Below are positions 53,191 to 62,340 of a stretch of 64,000 nucleotides of DNA, piece by piece. The stretch comes from Devosia sp. Root635. Lineage in GTDB: Bacteria > Pseudomonadota > Alphaproteobacteria > Rhizobiales > Devosiaceae. Position numbers and translations under genes: made by a program. The stretch lies in the NCBI RefSeq assembly GCF_001427605.1, contig NZ_LMGZ01000018.1, positions 186,001 through 250,000 on the forward strand, written 5' to 3'. Position 1 is the first letter of the stretch; each line of letters starts with the position of its first letter. Below the pieces are notes generated by a model. That model made no database searches and was not told where the DNA came from. It worked only from the letters and a program-made list of their open reading frames with translations.

Positions 53191-53218
53191 GAAAGGGCCG
53201 CTGCGAAGCGGCCCTTTC
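53191..53218. terminator. Bidirectional terminator after the sugar-nucleotide cluster
   Basis: GAAAGGGCCGC, loop TGCGAA, GCGGCCCTTTC: an 11-bp perfect stem with T/A-rich ends on both sides. It lies between the phosphomutase gene and the convergent secreted protein gene, three bases from the latter's stop. Confidence 0.82.
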
Positions 53219-53220
53219 GT

Positions 53221-55029
53221 TTATTTCGCGCTGGCGTCGATGGTGACTTTGCCGATGAGGACCGCGGGGTCGTCCTCGGCGGCCATGAAGTCCATCAGGC
53301 CGAGGCCCGGCGGCTGCTTGGCGGTCATCTCGATGGTCAGGTATTTGGCCTTGCCGCTGACGAAGGCATTGAGCGCGGCGCCGACCTTCTGGGCTTCCGC
53401 AGCGCCGGCCAGCAGGCCGATCACGGTGCCTTCGGCGAGCCCGGCGAAGACCGGGCGCATGGTGGCCGGGTCGGACCCTTGGTCGGCGGCAGCGCGCGCC
53501 AGGATGATGTCGGAGAGGCCGCTATCGGTCACGTCGAGCTTGAGGTTGCTGATGGCGACGCCCATGGCGGCCATCAAGGCCTGGTTCGTGTCGACACCGA
53601 ACAAGGCCTCGGTGGCATTGGTAATGGTGCCGGCCAGCTTGACGGTGGCGAGGTCGGCGCCGGTGACGGAGATGTCGTCGATGGCGATGGTGTCGTCGGC
53701 CTCGTTCCAGGCGGCGTCGATGGTGAAACCGGCATCGATGCTGGTGACGCCCAGATCGATCAGCTGCTGCAACTGCTCGTCATCGGTGGTTTCGGGCAGT
53801 TGGACGAGGATGTTGCTCGCCGTGGTCAGGATATCGGTGGGAATGCCGTTGAGATAATCGGCGAGCGACAGGTCGAAGCTGCCGATGCTGGCCTGGATGC
53901 GTTCGCCGTCGGCGTCGGGATCGGGCACGTCGACAGCGACATCGCTGAACGAGAAGCCGGCGAAGGCGGGAATGAGCGCGCGGGCATTGGCTTCGAGCCA
54001 GTCCTCGTCAATCGCGGCGGGCGCCGCCTGGATGGCGGCGATCGGGGAGGAGAGGTCCATTTCCTTGAAGGTAATGTTGCCCACCTGCACCGAACCGTCG
54101 CCCTGGACATCGACATTCAGGCCGTCCAGCGAAATGGCGGGATAGACGCCGGGTTGCATGCCGCCCATGGTCATGCCGGCAATGCTGAAGTCGATCGCCT
54201 GGCCTTCATCGTCGATGCCGGAGCAGTCGAAGCCGCCGAATTCGGCAGGGGACGACTCGAAGGCGGTGAACATGTCCGCATACAAATGCAGGAGAGTCCC
54301 GACCTGCTCGGGAGAAGGATCATCGCCGGAGGTTTCGAGGGATTCGACCAGGGTCATGATCTCGCCGAAGGAATAGTTCAGCGGCCGCGCCTTGAATTCG
54401 GCGGCGCTCATCGCGCCGATGGTGCAGCTGGCTTCGGGAGATTGGAGGGTGCCGCCCGCGAAGCTGAAATCGGTATAGATGGTCTGGAGGTCCGTGCGGC
54501 CGGCGGCATCGACCAGGCCGTACATGCCGAGCACGCCGGCGATATTGAAGCTGGAGGCGGCGAGCGTGCCGAATTCGGCGCTGCCATTGTCGCCGGCCTG
54601 GATGCTCATGCCGGAGAGGCTGACCGAGGCGGCCGTGCCATCGGTAATCTTGGACAGGACCAGATCGGAGAAGGTCACCGTCGCCTCGCTGGCCTCGCCG
54701 TCGATAGTGGTGGTGGCGGAGAGGGTGATCTCGGGGATGGTGATGCTGTCGGCAGTGAGGCCGGCGAGTGCATCGGCATTGTCGACCAGATTGCCGCTGA
54801 AGATGGCGCGCAGGGTTGCTTCATCGACATTGGAATCGACGGCGTCGATGGTGGGAATGTCGACGCTGACCTCGTGGGTTGCGCCGGCGACCTCGGTTTG
54901 CGCGGGCGGGGTGCCCTTGTTCTTGACTTTCTGGGCCAAGGCACCGCCGGCCGGCAAGGCGACGCTCAAGAGGCAGGCTGTGGCAAGAATGCCCAGGCGC
55001 TGCCGGGATTTGGTGCTGAACGGCGTCAT
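53221..55029 (-). CDS. Large secreted protein of unknown function
   Basis: The 602-residue protein has a signal peptide (MTPFSTKSRQRLGILATACL to about residue 32, ending GGALAQ) and no other membrane segment. It is acidic and low in cysteine (CTIGAM, FDCSGI), with strands such as SITIPEITLSATTTIDGE and NITFKEMDL that suggest a beta-rich, possibly repeat-built periplasmic protein. I recognise no named domain. The start at 55029 puts the signal peptide first. It is divergent from the LCCL gene. Confidence 0.75.
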   Translation of the reverse strand: MTPFSTKSRQRLGILATACLLSVALPAGGALAQKVKNKGTPPAQTEVAGATHEVSVDIPTIDAVDSNVDEATLRAIFSGNLVDNADALAGLTADSITIPEITLSATTTIDGEASEATVTFSDLVLSKITDGTAASVSLSGMSIQAGDNGSAEFGTLAASSFNIAGVLGMYGLVDAAGRTDLQTIYTDFSFAGGTLQSPEASCTIGAMSAAEFKARPLNYSFGEIMTLVESLETSGDDPSPEQVGTLLHLYADMFTAFESSPAEFGGFDCSGIDDEGQAIDFSIAGMTMGGMQPGVYPAISLDGLNVDVQGDGSVQVGNITFKEMDLSSPIAAIQAAPAAIDEDWLEANARALIPAFAGFSFSDVAVDVPDPDADGERIQASIGSFDLSLADYLNGIPTDILTTASNILVQLPETTDDEQLQQLIDLGVTSIDAGFTIDAAWNEADDTIAIDDISVTGADLATVKLAGTITNATEALFGVDTNQALMAAMGVAISNLKLDVTDSGLSDIILARAAADQGSDPATMRPVFAGLAEGTVIGLLAGAAEAQKVGAALNAFVSGKAKYLTIEMTAKQPPGLGLMDFMAAEDDPAVLIGKVTIDASAK

Positions 55030-55162
55030 GGTGTTTCTCCCGCTTTCTCGTGGCTGCAATCTGGGGCATCGGCCGCGCCGCTTCAATAGGCAAACGCGCT
55101 TGTCAGCGGCGGCGCTCCGGGCAATATTGCGCGTCATCGTTTCCAGCCATGAGCATGATACC

Positions 55163-55933
55163 GTGTGGTTCGTTTCCGTTGCCAGGGTTCTGCCGGTCGT
55201 GGCCATGACGCTGTTGCTGGGGCAAGCCGCCCTGGCGCAGGGCAATGGGCAGAGTTCGGCGAAGCTGGGCTCGCCGGCTGTCGCGGCGCCCGCCCGAGCC
55301 CAGCCCGATCCGGGAACGCTGTTCGCCTTTTCCGACGCCATTGGGCAGGTGCGCCAATTTTCGGTGGTGGGCAGCAGGACGGGCAGCGTGTGGGGTGATG
55401 GCGTCTATACCAGCGATTCCGTGCTGGCGGCGGCGGCGGTGCATGCCGGGCTGCTGGCGCCGGGCGAGAGCGGTATCGTGTCGGTCGAAATGGTCGAGGG
55501 GCTGGACGCCTATGAAGGCGCCGAGCGCAATGGGGTGACCAGCCTATCCTATGGCCGCTGGAACGTGGCCTATCGGTTTATCGGCGTGGCCGCGATCAAC
55601 GCCACGGTGGCGCTGCCCGATCCGGGTGACCTGTCGGGCTTTCGCGGCCAGAACGGGGTGGTGCTGACATTCGAGGTGACGGGCGAGGCGTCCGGCGCCG
55701 TATGGGGCGACGGGGTCTATACCGATGATTCCCGGCTGGCGGCGGCGGCGGTGCATGCCGGGCTGTTGCAGCCGGGGCAGACCGGGCTGGTCGGGGTGGA
55801 AATCCTGGCGGGGCAGGCGGCCTATGCCGGGGCCGAGCGCAACGGGGTCTCGTCGGGGGCCTACGGGAATTGGCCGGGCAGCTTCCGCGTGGTGCCGCTG
55901 AGCGGCAAGGCGACGAGCAAGCTCTCGAACTGA
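55163..55933 (+). CDS. Secreted protein with tandem LCCL domains
   Basis: About 256 residues with a signal peptide (WFVSVARVLPVVAMTLLLG, ending AALAQG) and two LCCL-type domains of about 95 residues. Each has VWGDGVYTSDS (55391) or VWGDGVYTDDS (55700), then the near-identical LAAAAVHAGLL and later YEGAERNGV or YAGAERNGV. LCCL domains are rare in bacteria and are known from eukaryotic extracellular proteins that bind lipids or sugars. The canonical cysteines are missing. The start is GTG at 55163 by best signal-peptide fit; ATG at 55205 is an alternative. Confidence 0.8.
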   Translation: MWFVSVARVLPVVAMTLLLGQAALAQGNGQSSAKLGSPAVAAPARAQPDPGTLFAFSDAIGQVRQFSVVGSRTGSVWGDGVYTSDSVLAAAAVHAGLLAPGESGIVSVEMVEGLDAYEGAERNGVTSLSYGRWNVAYRFIGVAAINATVALPDPGDLSGFRGQNGVVLTFEVTGEASGAVWGDGVYTDDSRLAAAAVHAGLLQPGQTGLVGVEILAGQAAYAGAERNGVSSGAYGNWPGSFRVVPLSGKATSKLSN

Positions 55934-55969
55934 GATTCCGGTTTCAGAAACTCTGCCGCGTCCCTTCTT

Positions 55970-56051
55970 CGTCATTGCCCGGCTTGTCCGGGCAATCCAT
56001 TGCTCCACATACGCTGGAAGATGGATCACCCGGACGGGCCGGGTGATGACG
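55970..56051. repeat. Branched palindromic intergenic repeat, family C
   Basis: An outer pair CGTCAT/ATGACG encloses two hairpins, ATTGCCCGG-cttgt-CCGGGCAAT and ATCACCCGG-acggg-CCGGGTGAT, giving a three-way-junction shape. The words resemble a dispersed element known from Bradyrhizobium and relatives. Only one copy is seen in this window. It lies 37 bases after the LCCL gene. Confidence 0.8.
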
Positions 56052-56106
56052 ATGGTTGGGATACCGGGAGGAAACCCGCATTGTGGGCGAGCGGGATGGG
56101 CCAGCC

Positions 56107-57090
56107 TCAATAGACCGTCGTGAGGACTTCGATTTCGCGGGCGGACCCGGCCTGGACTTGGAATTCGCGGTTGAAGACCTGCCCGCCCTGCTTTGCCAGC
56201 ACAAGGTATTCACCTTCGGCCAGAACGGTGGAGGGGAAGGCGCCGAGTTCGGAAAATACCGTGGCGCCGTCGGCGGTCTTGACCGTCCATTCGACGTCGG
56301 CGATGGCCTCGCCGCCCGGTTCGGAGACCAGCTTGAAGGCGATCTGGCTGGCATGGTGGTAGAGGGTGGCGTCGGTCAACTGGCCGGCCTCGACCCGCAG
56401 ATCGGCGCGGACCACCGCATTGGTCGTGCCGAAATACGATACGATGTGGTAGGTGCCGGCATTGAGGGTGATGATGTCGTTGGGCTTGAGCCCTTCGGCC
56501 ACCAGGGCGCGATCGGTCTCCTCGCCGGCGGTAAAGACGTCGAATTTCAGCAGGCCGACGGGAATGGCGATATCGCCGGTGACGGCGGAATTGAGCCGTA
56601 GCGCACCGGCATCGAGAACGAAGGTCTTCTCGTTGGCGCCGGGAACGACCGACAGCGCCTCGCTGGTCTGGGCCCGGCCATAGGCGAGGTGGACCACATA
56701 TTCGCCGGGCGGCAGATCGACGGTGGGAGCGCCCAGGTCGGACTTGGCGACCAGGGCGAGCTCGCCGCTGGCATCGGGCTTGGTATCAAAGATGCGCCAG
56801 ACCACGCCATCGGGAATGGGCGCGCCATCGGGGGTGATGCGGGCGGTGAGGGTGACCGGCTGCGGCACGGAGGTCAGGGCCGCGATGGCGTCGGTGGCCG
56901 GCGTGGCGGCGCCGGGCTCGACCGCGGGGGGCTGGGCGGGCGGCAGGCTATCGGGGTCGGGGCGCGGGCGCGGCATGGGCGGCATTTCGGCCGCCGCATC
57001 CTGCGCGAAGGCAACAGCGGGGACCGATTGGGAGGCAGGCGCCGCGATGGCCAGCACAAGCAGGAGGGCGAGTAGTGGTCGCAAGCGCAT
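56107..57090 (-). CDS. Secreted protein with carboxypeptidase-regulatory-like beta domains
   Basis: The 327-residue protein has a signal peptide (MRLRPLLALLLVLAIAAPAS, cleavage near FAQDA) and a proline-rich linker (PPMPRPRPDPDSLPPAQPP). About three Ig-like/carboxypeptidase-regulatory-type beta modules follow, with LPPGEYVVHLAYG, LNAGTYHIVSYFG and LAEGEYLVLAKQG at similar positions. That repeat of x-x-G-x-Y-x-V indicates repeated small beta-sandwich units. Periplasmic or surface, function unknown. It is divergent from the nitroreductase gene. Confidence 0.75.
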   Translation of the reverse strand: MRLRPLLALLLVLAIAAPASQSVPAVAFAQDAAAEMPPMPRPRPDPDSLPPAQPPAVEPGAATPATDAIAALTSVPQPVTLTARITPDGAPIPDGVVWRIFDTKPDASGELALVAKSDLGAPTVDLPPGEYVVHLAYGRAQTSEALSVVPGANEKTFVLDAGALRLNSAVTGDIAIPVGLLKFDVFTAGEETDRALVAEGLKPNDIITLNAGTYHIVSYFGTTNAVVRADLRVEAGQLTDATLYHHASQIAFKLVSEPGGEAIADVEWTVKTADGATVFSELGAFPSTVLAEGEYLVLAKQGGQVFNREFQVQAGSAREIEVLTTVY

Positions 57091-57254
57091 CGGGTCTCCG
57101 CCAGGCTGGCTGAATCAATTTGCGCCCTCTTAGGACGCGATTGGGGAAAAGCTGTGTCACAGACAACACGCGAAGAAAACACCCGATGGCGGCGGCGGTG
57201 GATTTTGCTCCGGCTTCTGGGTACTTGTCGGGCCAGCCAATGGAGAGTCTGCCC

Positions 57255-57827
57255 ATGCCTGCCAATGCCGCCCTGCGTGACTATCTGCTGACCCGCCGCT
57301 CGGTCGGCATTGCCTTTCTGAAAGAACCGGGACCGACGCCGGCGGAACTCGAACAAATCCTGACCATCGGGACGCGAGTGCCCGACCATGGCAAGATCAC
57401 GCCGTGGCGGCTGATCGTCATCGAAGGCGAGGCAAGGCAGCGGGCGGGCGAGAAACTGGCCGAGATTGCGGCGCGGAACAATCCGGATCTGGATGCGGCG
57501 GGGCTGGAGATCGAGCGGCAGCGCTTCCTGCCGTCGCCCTTGACCATCGGGGTGATCTTTTCGCCCAAGTCGCATCCCAAGGTGCCCGAATTCGAGCAGT
57601 TGCTGTCGGCGGGGAACGTGGCGTTCAACCTGGTCCATGCGGCCCATGCGCTGGGCTTTGCGGCCTCCTGGGTGACACGGTGGTATGCGTTCGACGCGGA
57701 AGCCGCGGCTATGCTGGGCGCGCGCGAAGGCGAGCGTTTCGTGGGCTTCGTGCATATCGGCACGCCGACGGCCGTCATCGAGGACCGGCCGCGGCCGGCG
57801 CTGGCCGACATCGTCAGCCGGTTGTGA
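57255..57827 (+). CDS. Nitroreductase family protein (YdjA-like)
   Basis: The 190-residue protein has the nitroreductase N-terminus LLTRRSVGIAFLKEPGPTP, FMN-binding RVPDHGKITPWRLIVI, a substrate loop SPKSHPKVPEFEQ, and a C-terminal GFVHIGTPTAVIEDRPRP. It is the short YdjA/RutE-like type that binds FMN as a dimer and uses NAD(P)H. The ATG at 57255 has GGAGAG eight bases upstream; an open extension further left lacks this support. Confidence 0.88.
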   Translation: MPANAALRDYLLTRRSVGIAFLKEPGPTPAELEQILTIGTRVPDHGKITPWRLIVIEGEARQRAGEKLAEIAARNNPDLDAAGLEIERQRFLPSPLTIGVIFSPKSHPKVPEFEQLLSAGNVAFNLVHAAHALGFAASWVTRWYAFDAEAAAMLGAREGERFVGFVHIGTPTAVIEDRPRPALADIVSRL

Positions 57828-57925
57828 ACAGGTATTAACGCTTCGGTCGCATTGGTTAACAGACTGTTAGCGTTTGCCGCGCTCTACTCGCAGATCAATC
57901 CATCTGTGAGTCGAGCCACCAATTC

Positions 57926-58729
57926 ATGGGCGTCCAGCCAATTTCCGTTCCCCAGAGCCTGGCCTATGTGCTGACGGCGGCCGGCGACCGGAACGGCGTG
58001 GATTTCGACTACCTGCTGCAGACCGCGATGCGCGAGAGCAGCCTCGATCCGCAGGCCAAGGCGCAGACCTCATCGGCGGTGGGCCTGTTCCAGTTCCTCG
58101 AAGGCACCTGGATGCAGGTGATGAAGGAGGAAGGCCCGCGCCTGGGCTATGGCGATATCGCCGATAATATCGAGCGCTCGTCGGACGGGGACTATTTCGT
58201 GCGCGACCCCGCCAAGAGGGCGGAAATCCTCAAGCTGCGGGAAGACCCGCAGATCGCCTCGGACCTGGCGGCGGCCTTCACCAAGAGCAATGGCGACTAC
58301 CTGAGCCAGCGTTTCGGGCGGATGCCCAGCGCAGGCGAGCTCTATATCGCCCATTTCCTGGGCGCGCAGGGCGCCGAGCGGATGTTTACCGCCGGGCTGC
58401 AGGACCCGGACCAGGTTGCCGCCGATCTCTTTCCCAAGCAGGCCGCGGCCAACCGGTCGATCTTTTATGCCGATGGCCATGCCAGGACGATCCGCGAGGT
58501 CTATCGCGCCCTGGTGTCCAGGCATGAAGGCGGGGAGGCCAGCGCGCCCTTCGTGGCCCAGCAGATGGCCGGCCAGCCCGTGGTGCCCGAAGCGCCGCTG
58601 GTTCCTTCACGGTTTTCGCCGGAAAACATGTCGTTTACCGGGTTGTTCAAGAACGAAATCGAGGATTTGCCGGCCACCGGCACGGGCGGCGAGGGAGGGG
58701 CGTTCTTCACGCAGCTCTATGCGCGTTAG
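57926..58729 (+). CDS. Lytic transglycosylase (SLT-domain) protein
   Basis: The 267-residue protein has an SLT domain at the N-terminus: catalytic Glu in TAMRESSLDPQAKAQTSSAV and the conserved GLFQFLEGTW after it. The C-terminal half (GELYIAHFLGAQGAERMF, later disordered) is unassigned. There is no signal peptide at this start, so export may be by a flagellar or other route; many alphaproteobacterial flagellum- or envelope-linked SLT proteins look like this. TAACA-GAC-TGTTA lies 57 bases upstream. Confidence 0.85.
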   Translation: MGVQPISVPQSLAYVLTAAGDRNGVDFDYLLQTAMRESSLDPQAKAQTSSAVGLFQFLEGTWMQVMKEEGPRLGYGDIADNIERSSDGDYFVRDPAKRAEILKLREDPQIASDLAAAFTKSNGDYLSQRFGRMPSAGELYIAHFLGAQGAERMFTAGLQDPDQVAADLFPKQAAANRSIFYADGHARTIREVYRALVSRHEGGEASAPFVAQQMAGQPVVPEAPLVPSRFSPENMSFTGLFKNEIEDLPATGTGGEGGAFFTQLYAR

Positions 58730-58903
58730 CAACGATGGCGTGGCGCAGGCGTTTACCTATTTGTAGCCATTCTCAAAGAAGGGATGGGGCAAAGGGCAAG
58801 TCGATACAAAGCAATACAGGCGCATAGATAGAACCTTAACAAATAGATCGCGTAACTGGGGGCGTAGGGTAGAAAGCCTGTAGCCGACGCCAAGGAGGCG
58901 GAG

Positions 58904-59056
58904 ATGAACCGGACCGTTGCCGTTGTGAGCGCCGAGCACCTGCTGCTGCCGCGTGGCTGGATCATCCTGGGCATGGCACTTTCGAGCTGGGCGCTGTTCG
59001 TGGCCCTGGCCGCGGGCATGAACCAGCTTTTCCTGGTGCTGCTTTCCTCGGTCTGA
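58904..59056 (+). CDS. 50-residue hydrophobic membrane peptide
   Basis: An ATG at 58904 with the strong ribosome site AAGGAGGCGGAG just before it opens 50 codons ending TGA at 59056. The peptide reads NRTVAVVSAEHLLLPRGWII and then two hydrophobic segments (ILGMALSSWALFVALA and LFLVLLSSV), so one or two membrane passes. The Shine-Dalgarno quality and hydrophobic pattern make this a real small gene. I recognise no family. It precedes the DUF2336 gene by 88 bases. Confidence 0.7.
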   Translation: MNRTVAVVSAEHLLLPRGWIILGMALSSWALFVALAAGMNQLFLVLLSSV

Positions 59057-59144
59057 CCGCGCCGGCCGTCTGCGGCCGGTTATGGTGAACCGTTCCTTAA
59101 GCCTTCCCTCCTAGGGTGGACTTCGCCGATGTGCGGAGAGTGGA

Positions 59145-60347
59145 ATGGTTGCGTATCAGGAGTTCGTGTCACTGTCCCGATCGCTCGACAGCGAGGAACG
59201 TGGCAGCGCGGCTCACCTTTCGGCAATTGCCTATCTCAACCATGTGGGGCCGGCGGACGAGCAGGCCGCGCTTTATGCGGCGCTGATCGGGTTTCTCGAC
59301 GATCCCTCGGTCAAGGTTCGCGCGGCGCTGGCCTATGGCCTGCTGCATTCGAGCGAAGCACCGCGCCCGATCATGCTGGCGCTGCTGCATGACAGCGCGG
59401 TGATCGCCCGCGCCGTATTGCAATATTCTCCGGTGTTGATCGATGCCGATCTCATCGGCCTCGTCAAGACGCTCGACCTGCCGATGCTGGTGGCGGTGGC
59501 CCAGCGCACGACAATGAGCCCGCGGCTGGCGGCGGCCATCATGGCGCGCGGTCATGACGCGGTCACGCTGCGCCTGCTTCGCCGGCGGGACATCGCCTTG
59601 GGCGATGCGCTGCTGAGCGACCTCGCCGCCACGCGGGCGGACCATGCCGAGATACGCGGCGCGCTGCTGGCGCGAACCGACCTGCCGGCGGCGGCGCGGC
59701 TGCTGCTGGTGCACAAGGTGGGCGAGGTGCTGCGCGGCGCACGGATCGTCAAGGGCGCGGTGGCCGAGGACCGCCTGAACCGCATCCTGCGCGATTGTGG
59801 CGACACGGCCCTGTCGGCCATCGGCGAGCGCGAGGCGCTGCGGACGGCCGGCGCCGGCTATGTGTCCGAGCTGATCGGGACCGACCGGGTCAATACCAGG
59901 ATATTGCTGCATGCGGTGGTGACGGGGCATGTGATGTTCTTCGCCGCCTGCCTTGCCGAGCTGGCACAGGCGCCGCGCGACAAGGTTTTCGGCCTGCTGG
60001 AAAATGGCAGCCGGGCGGCGCTCAACGCCCTGCTGGTGCGTTGCGGACTGGGGGAGGGGGTGCGCAACCTGCTCGCCCGGCTGGTCTTGCATGCGCGGAC
60101 CAGCGACCTGGCCGACGACGCAGCGGCGCGCCACTATGTGGTGACCGCGCTGACCGAGGAACTGATCGCCGAGCATGGCGGGGTCATCCCCGAGGATCTG
60201 GAAGAGGCCTTCGCCTATCTCAGCGAACAGAACATCCTGCTGGCCCGCAAGGCGGCGCGGGGCGTGATGGCGGCATTTGCCGGAGAGGCCAGCGGAGCGA
60301 TGGCGCTGCCTGGAATGGAGCCGCGGCTGGCGCTGCCGGCGGCCTAA
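59145..60347 (+). CDS. DUF2336 domain protein
   Basis: The 400-residue, alpha-helical, Ala/Leu-rich protein has repeated helical pairs such as GFLDDPSVKVRAALAYGL, LLHDSAVIARAVLQYSPVL and LIGLVKTLDLPMLVAVAQRT, as in DUF2336. These proteins have HEAT-like repeats and are alphaproteobacterial. Some are near cell-cycle or signalling genes. No catalytic motif is seen; a scaffold function is likely. There is one ATG start at 59145. Confidence 0.88.
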   Translation: MVAYQEFVSLSRSLDSEERGSAAHLSAIAYLNHVGPADEQAALYAALIGFLDDPSVKVRAALAYGLLHSSEAPRPIMLALLHDSAVIARAVLQYSPVLIDADLIGLVKTLDLPMLVAVAQRTTMSPRLAAAIMARGHDAVTLRLLRRRDIALGDALLSDLAATRADHAEIRGALLARTDLPAAARLLLVHKVGEVLRGARIVKGAVAEDRLNRILRDCGDTALSAIGEREALRTAGAGYVSELIGTDRVNTRILLHAVVTGHVMFFAACLAELAQAPRDKVFGLLENGSRAALNALLVRCGLGEGVRNLLARLVLHARTSDLADDAAARHYVVTALTEELIAEHGGVIPEDLEEAFAYLSEQNILLARKAARGVMAAFAGEASGAMALPGMEPRLALPAA

Positions 60348-60389
60348 TGGCGGCCTCATGCTTCGCCGGTGGGTGGGGCGATATCCGGA

Positions 60390-61166
60390 CTAAAACCTGA
60401 ACTGTTCGCTCAGTACGCGCTCTTCCAGGCTAGTGCCGGGGTCGAAGAGCAGGGTGACGGCGTGGCTGCGGTCTTCCCGGACGGTGACTTCGAGAATGTT
60501 CTGGAACTCGACATTGTCGGCCACGGCGCTGACCGGGCGCTTGGCGGCCTCGCGGGTGATGAACTTGACCTCGGCCCGGTTGGAGAGGATGGCCCCGCGC
60601 CAGCGGCGCGGGCGGAAGGGCGATATGGGGGTCAATGCCAGCAGTTGCGCCTCGATCGGCAGGATGGGGCCGTGGGCCGACAGGTTGTAGGCGGTGGAGC
60701 CGGCAGGGGTCGATATCAGCACGCCATCGCAGACCAGCTCGTCGAGCCGGGTCTCTCCATCGACGATGATCTGGATCTTGGCCGCCTGGTAAGTCGAGCG
60801 GAAGAGCGAGACCTCGTTGAGGGCCAGCGCCTCCTGGGTGTGCCCCGAAGCATCGAGCACCTGCATCGACAGGGGATAGATGCGCGTGCGCTGCACGGCG
60901 GCGAGGCGGCTATCGAGGCCATCCTCGGAAAAGGTATTCATCATGAAGCCGACCGAGCCGAAATTCATGCCATAGACCGGAATATCCGATCGCATGACGC
61001 GATGCAGCGTCTGCAGCATCAACCCGTCCCCGCCCAGCGCCACCACGACATCGGCCGCGTCGATGGGATGGTCGCCATAGCGCGCTCTGAGGCGGGCGGC
61101 GGCGGCATCGGCATCGGAGGTGCCGTTGGTCACGAAACAGATGCGATCAGTGGGCTGGCTGGACAA
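60390..61166 (-). CDS. nadK: NAD kinase
   Basis: The 258-residue protein has the NadK signatures: [18 protein letters not shown] (GGDG), [13 protein letters not shown] (NE/D region), and [21 protein letters not shown]. It makes NADP from NAD and ATP (or polyphosphate). Short N-terminus as in Rhizobiales. Convergent with the DUF2336 gene, 42 bases apart. Confidence 0.95.
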   Translation of the reverse strand: MSSQPTDRICFVTNGTSDADAAAARLRARYGDHPIDAADVVVALGGDGLMLQTLHRVMRSDIPVYGMNFGSVGFMMNTFSEDGLDSRLAAVQRTRIYPLSMQVLDASGHTQEALALNEVSLFRSTYQAAKIQIIVDGETRLDELVCDGVLISTPAGSTAYNLSAHGPILPIEAQLLALTPISPFRPRRWRGAILSNRAEVKFITREAAKRPVSAVADNVEFQNILEVTVREDRSHAVTLLFDPGTSLEERVLSEQFRF

Positions 61167-61459
61167 GGATGCGCTCCGCTCGGGGTATCGCGCCTGCCTA
61201 TCATGCGGCGCGCAACGGGGCCAGCCGCCAGCCGGCGGGCCAGGGCCGCCGGGCCTGCGGCATTTGATTCAAGTTTGACACGAGCTTGAGCCGAATTGCG
61301 ACGCCGGTTTCAACCCGCCGGTCGGTGCCCTGGCCTATCAGGCTGAGCCAGTCGGGACCGGAATCCCGGCAATTGAATAAAATTGTATCGAATTTTCGAA
61401 TTCGACAGCAATTTGGCGCGCGCATCCTGGTGACATCAACTCATCAGGGATGGCCTAAA

Positions 61460-62023
61460 ATGAACCTCAAGCTCACGGCAGTCGTGACTGGCCTTGCAAT
61501 GGCAGTCAGCCTGTCCTCCATCGGCGCCGCCGCCGCCTACACGCCCAGCAAGGTCTCCAGCTTCGACCTCGTGACCCGGACCGCCGCCATCACGCCGCTG
61601 TCGCTGCAGTTCTTCTGCGCCCAGAACAAGAGCGAATGCGCGGGAGGCGGCCGCGGGCAGGTCACCATGTCCCCCAATCTCATGGCGGTGCTGAAGCAGA
61701 TCAACGGTCACGTGAACCGCGCCATCACGCCGGAACGCGATACGGCCGATGTCTGGGAACTGAACCCGACCAGCGGCGACTGCGAGGATTATGTATTGTC
61801 CAAGCGCAGCGCGCTGATCCGCCAGGGCGTGTCGGCCGGCGCCCTGCGCATCGCCTATACCCATACCCGCCGTGGCGAACCCCACGCGGTGCTGGTGGTG
61901 CGAACCAGCCAGGGCGACTATGTGCTCGACAACCTGACGAACTCGATCAAGACATTGCGGGCCTCGGGCTACAATATTCGCACGATGTCCTCGCCCAACC
62001 CGACCCGCTGGACTGCCGGCTGA
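61460..62023 (+). CDS. Transglutaminase-like cysteine peptidase (BTLCP), paralogue
   Basis: The 187-residue protein has a signal peptide (MNLKLTAVVTGLAMAVSLSS, ending AAAAY) and the BTLCP residues: Cys in TSGDCEDYVLSKR, His in GEPHAVLVVRTSQG and Asp in YVLDNLTN. It shares the catalytic words with the 40632-41261 gene, but the rest has diverged, so this is an old paralogue pair. Periplasmic. A strong terminator follows at 62040. Confidence 0.92.
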   Translation: MNLKLTAVVTGLAMAVSLSSIGAAAAYTPSKVSSFDLVTRTAAITPLSLQFFCAQNKSECAGGGRGQVTMSPNLMAVLKQINGHVNRAITPERDTADVWELNPTSGDCEDYVLSKRSALIRQGVSAGALRIAYTHTRRGEPHAVLVVRTSQGDYVLDNLTNSIKTLRASGYNIRTMSSPNPTRWTAG

Positions 62024-62340
62024 CCATTGCGTCCTGGCGATTGCCCCCGGATTACTTCCGGGGGCAATCTTATTTCGGCCCCAATGGCCTGCAAGAAACG
62101 CATGACAGCTAACCTTTCCATGCGTGGCAAGCATGCCCCGAAAACCTTTTTCGGAACTGTTTTCCAGGAAAATTGTTTAGCGTCATAGAGTTGAGTTGAC
62201 GAACGGTCGCAGGGTTGCTGTTTACCTTGATGGCGCTCCGCTGTTGCCGGGCCGGTAAACGAAGCTTAAACAATCGTTGACTACAGGGCTCGCGACAAGC
62301 TAAAAATGGCTTTGCGGCCAGGGATTTGAGGAAGATTAAC
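62024..62340. other. Intergenic region with terminator and AT-rich upstream zone
   Basis: The first 50 bases hold the terminator of the upstream peptidase gene. The rest, 62076-62340, contains no gene I can support. It is AT-richer than its surroundings and probably holds the promoter of the small secreted gene at 62341. A GGAAC with a 16-base spaced TGTT lies at 62153, a near but imperfect EcfG match. Confidence 0.5.
62040..62075 (+). terminator. Rho-independent terminator after BTLCP paralogue
   Basis: ATTGCCCCCGGA, loop TTAC, TTCCGGGGGCAAT, then CTTATTT. Twelve-base stem 16 bases after the peptidase stop. Confidence 0.85.

Noticed and set aside
62153-62180. An EcfG promoter before the small secreted gene
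   Set aside because: GGAAC is present, but the second element is TGTT/GTTT, not CGTT at the right spacing.
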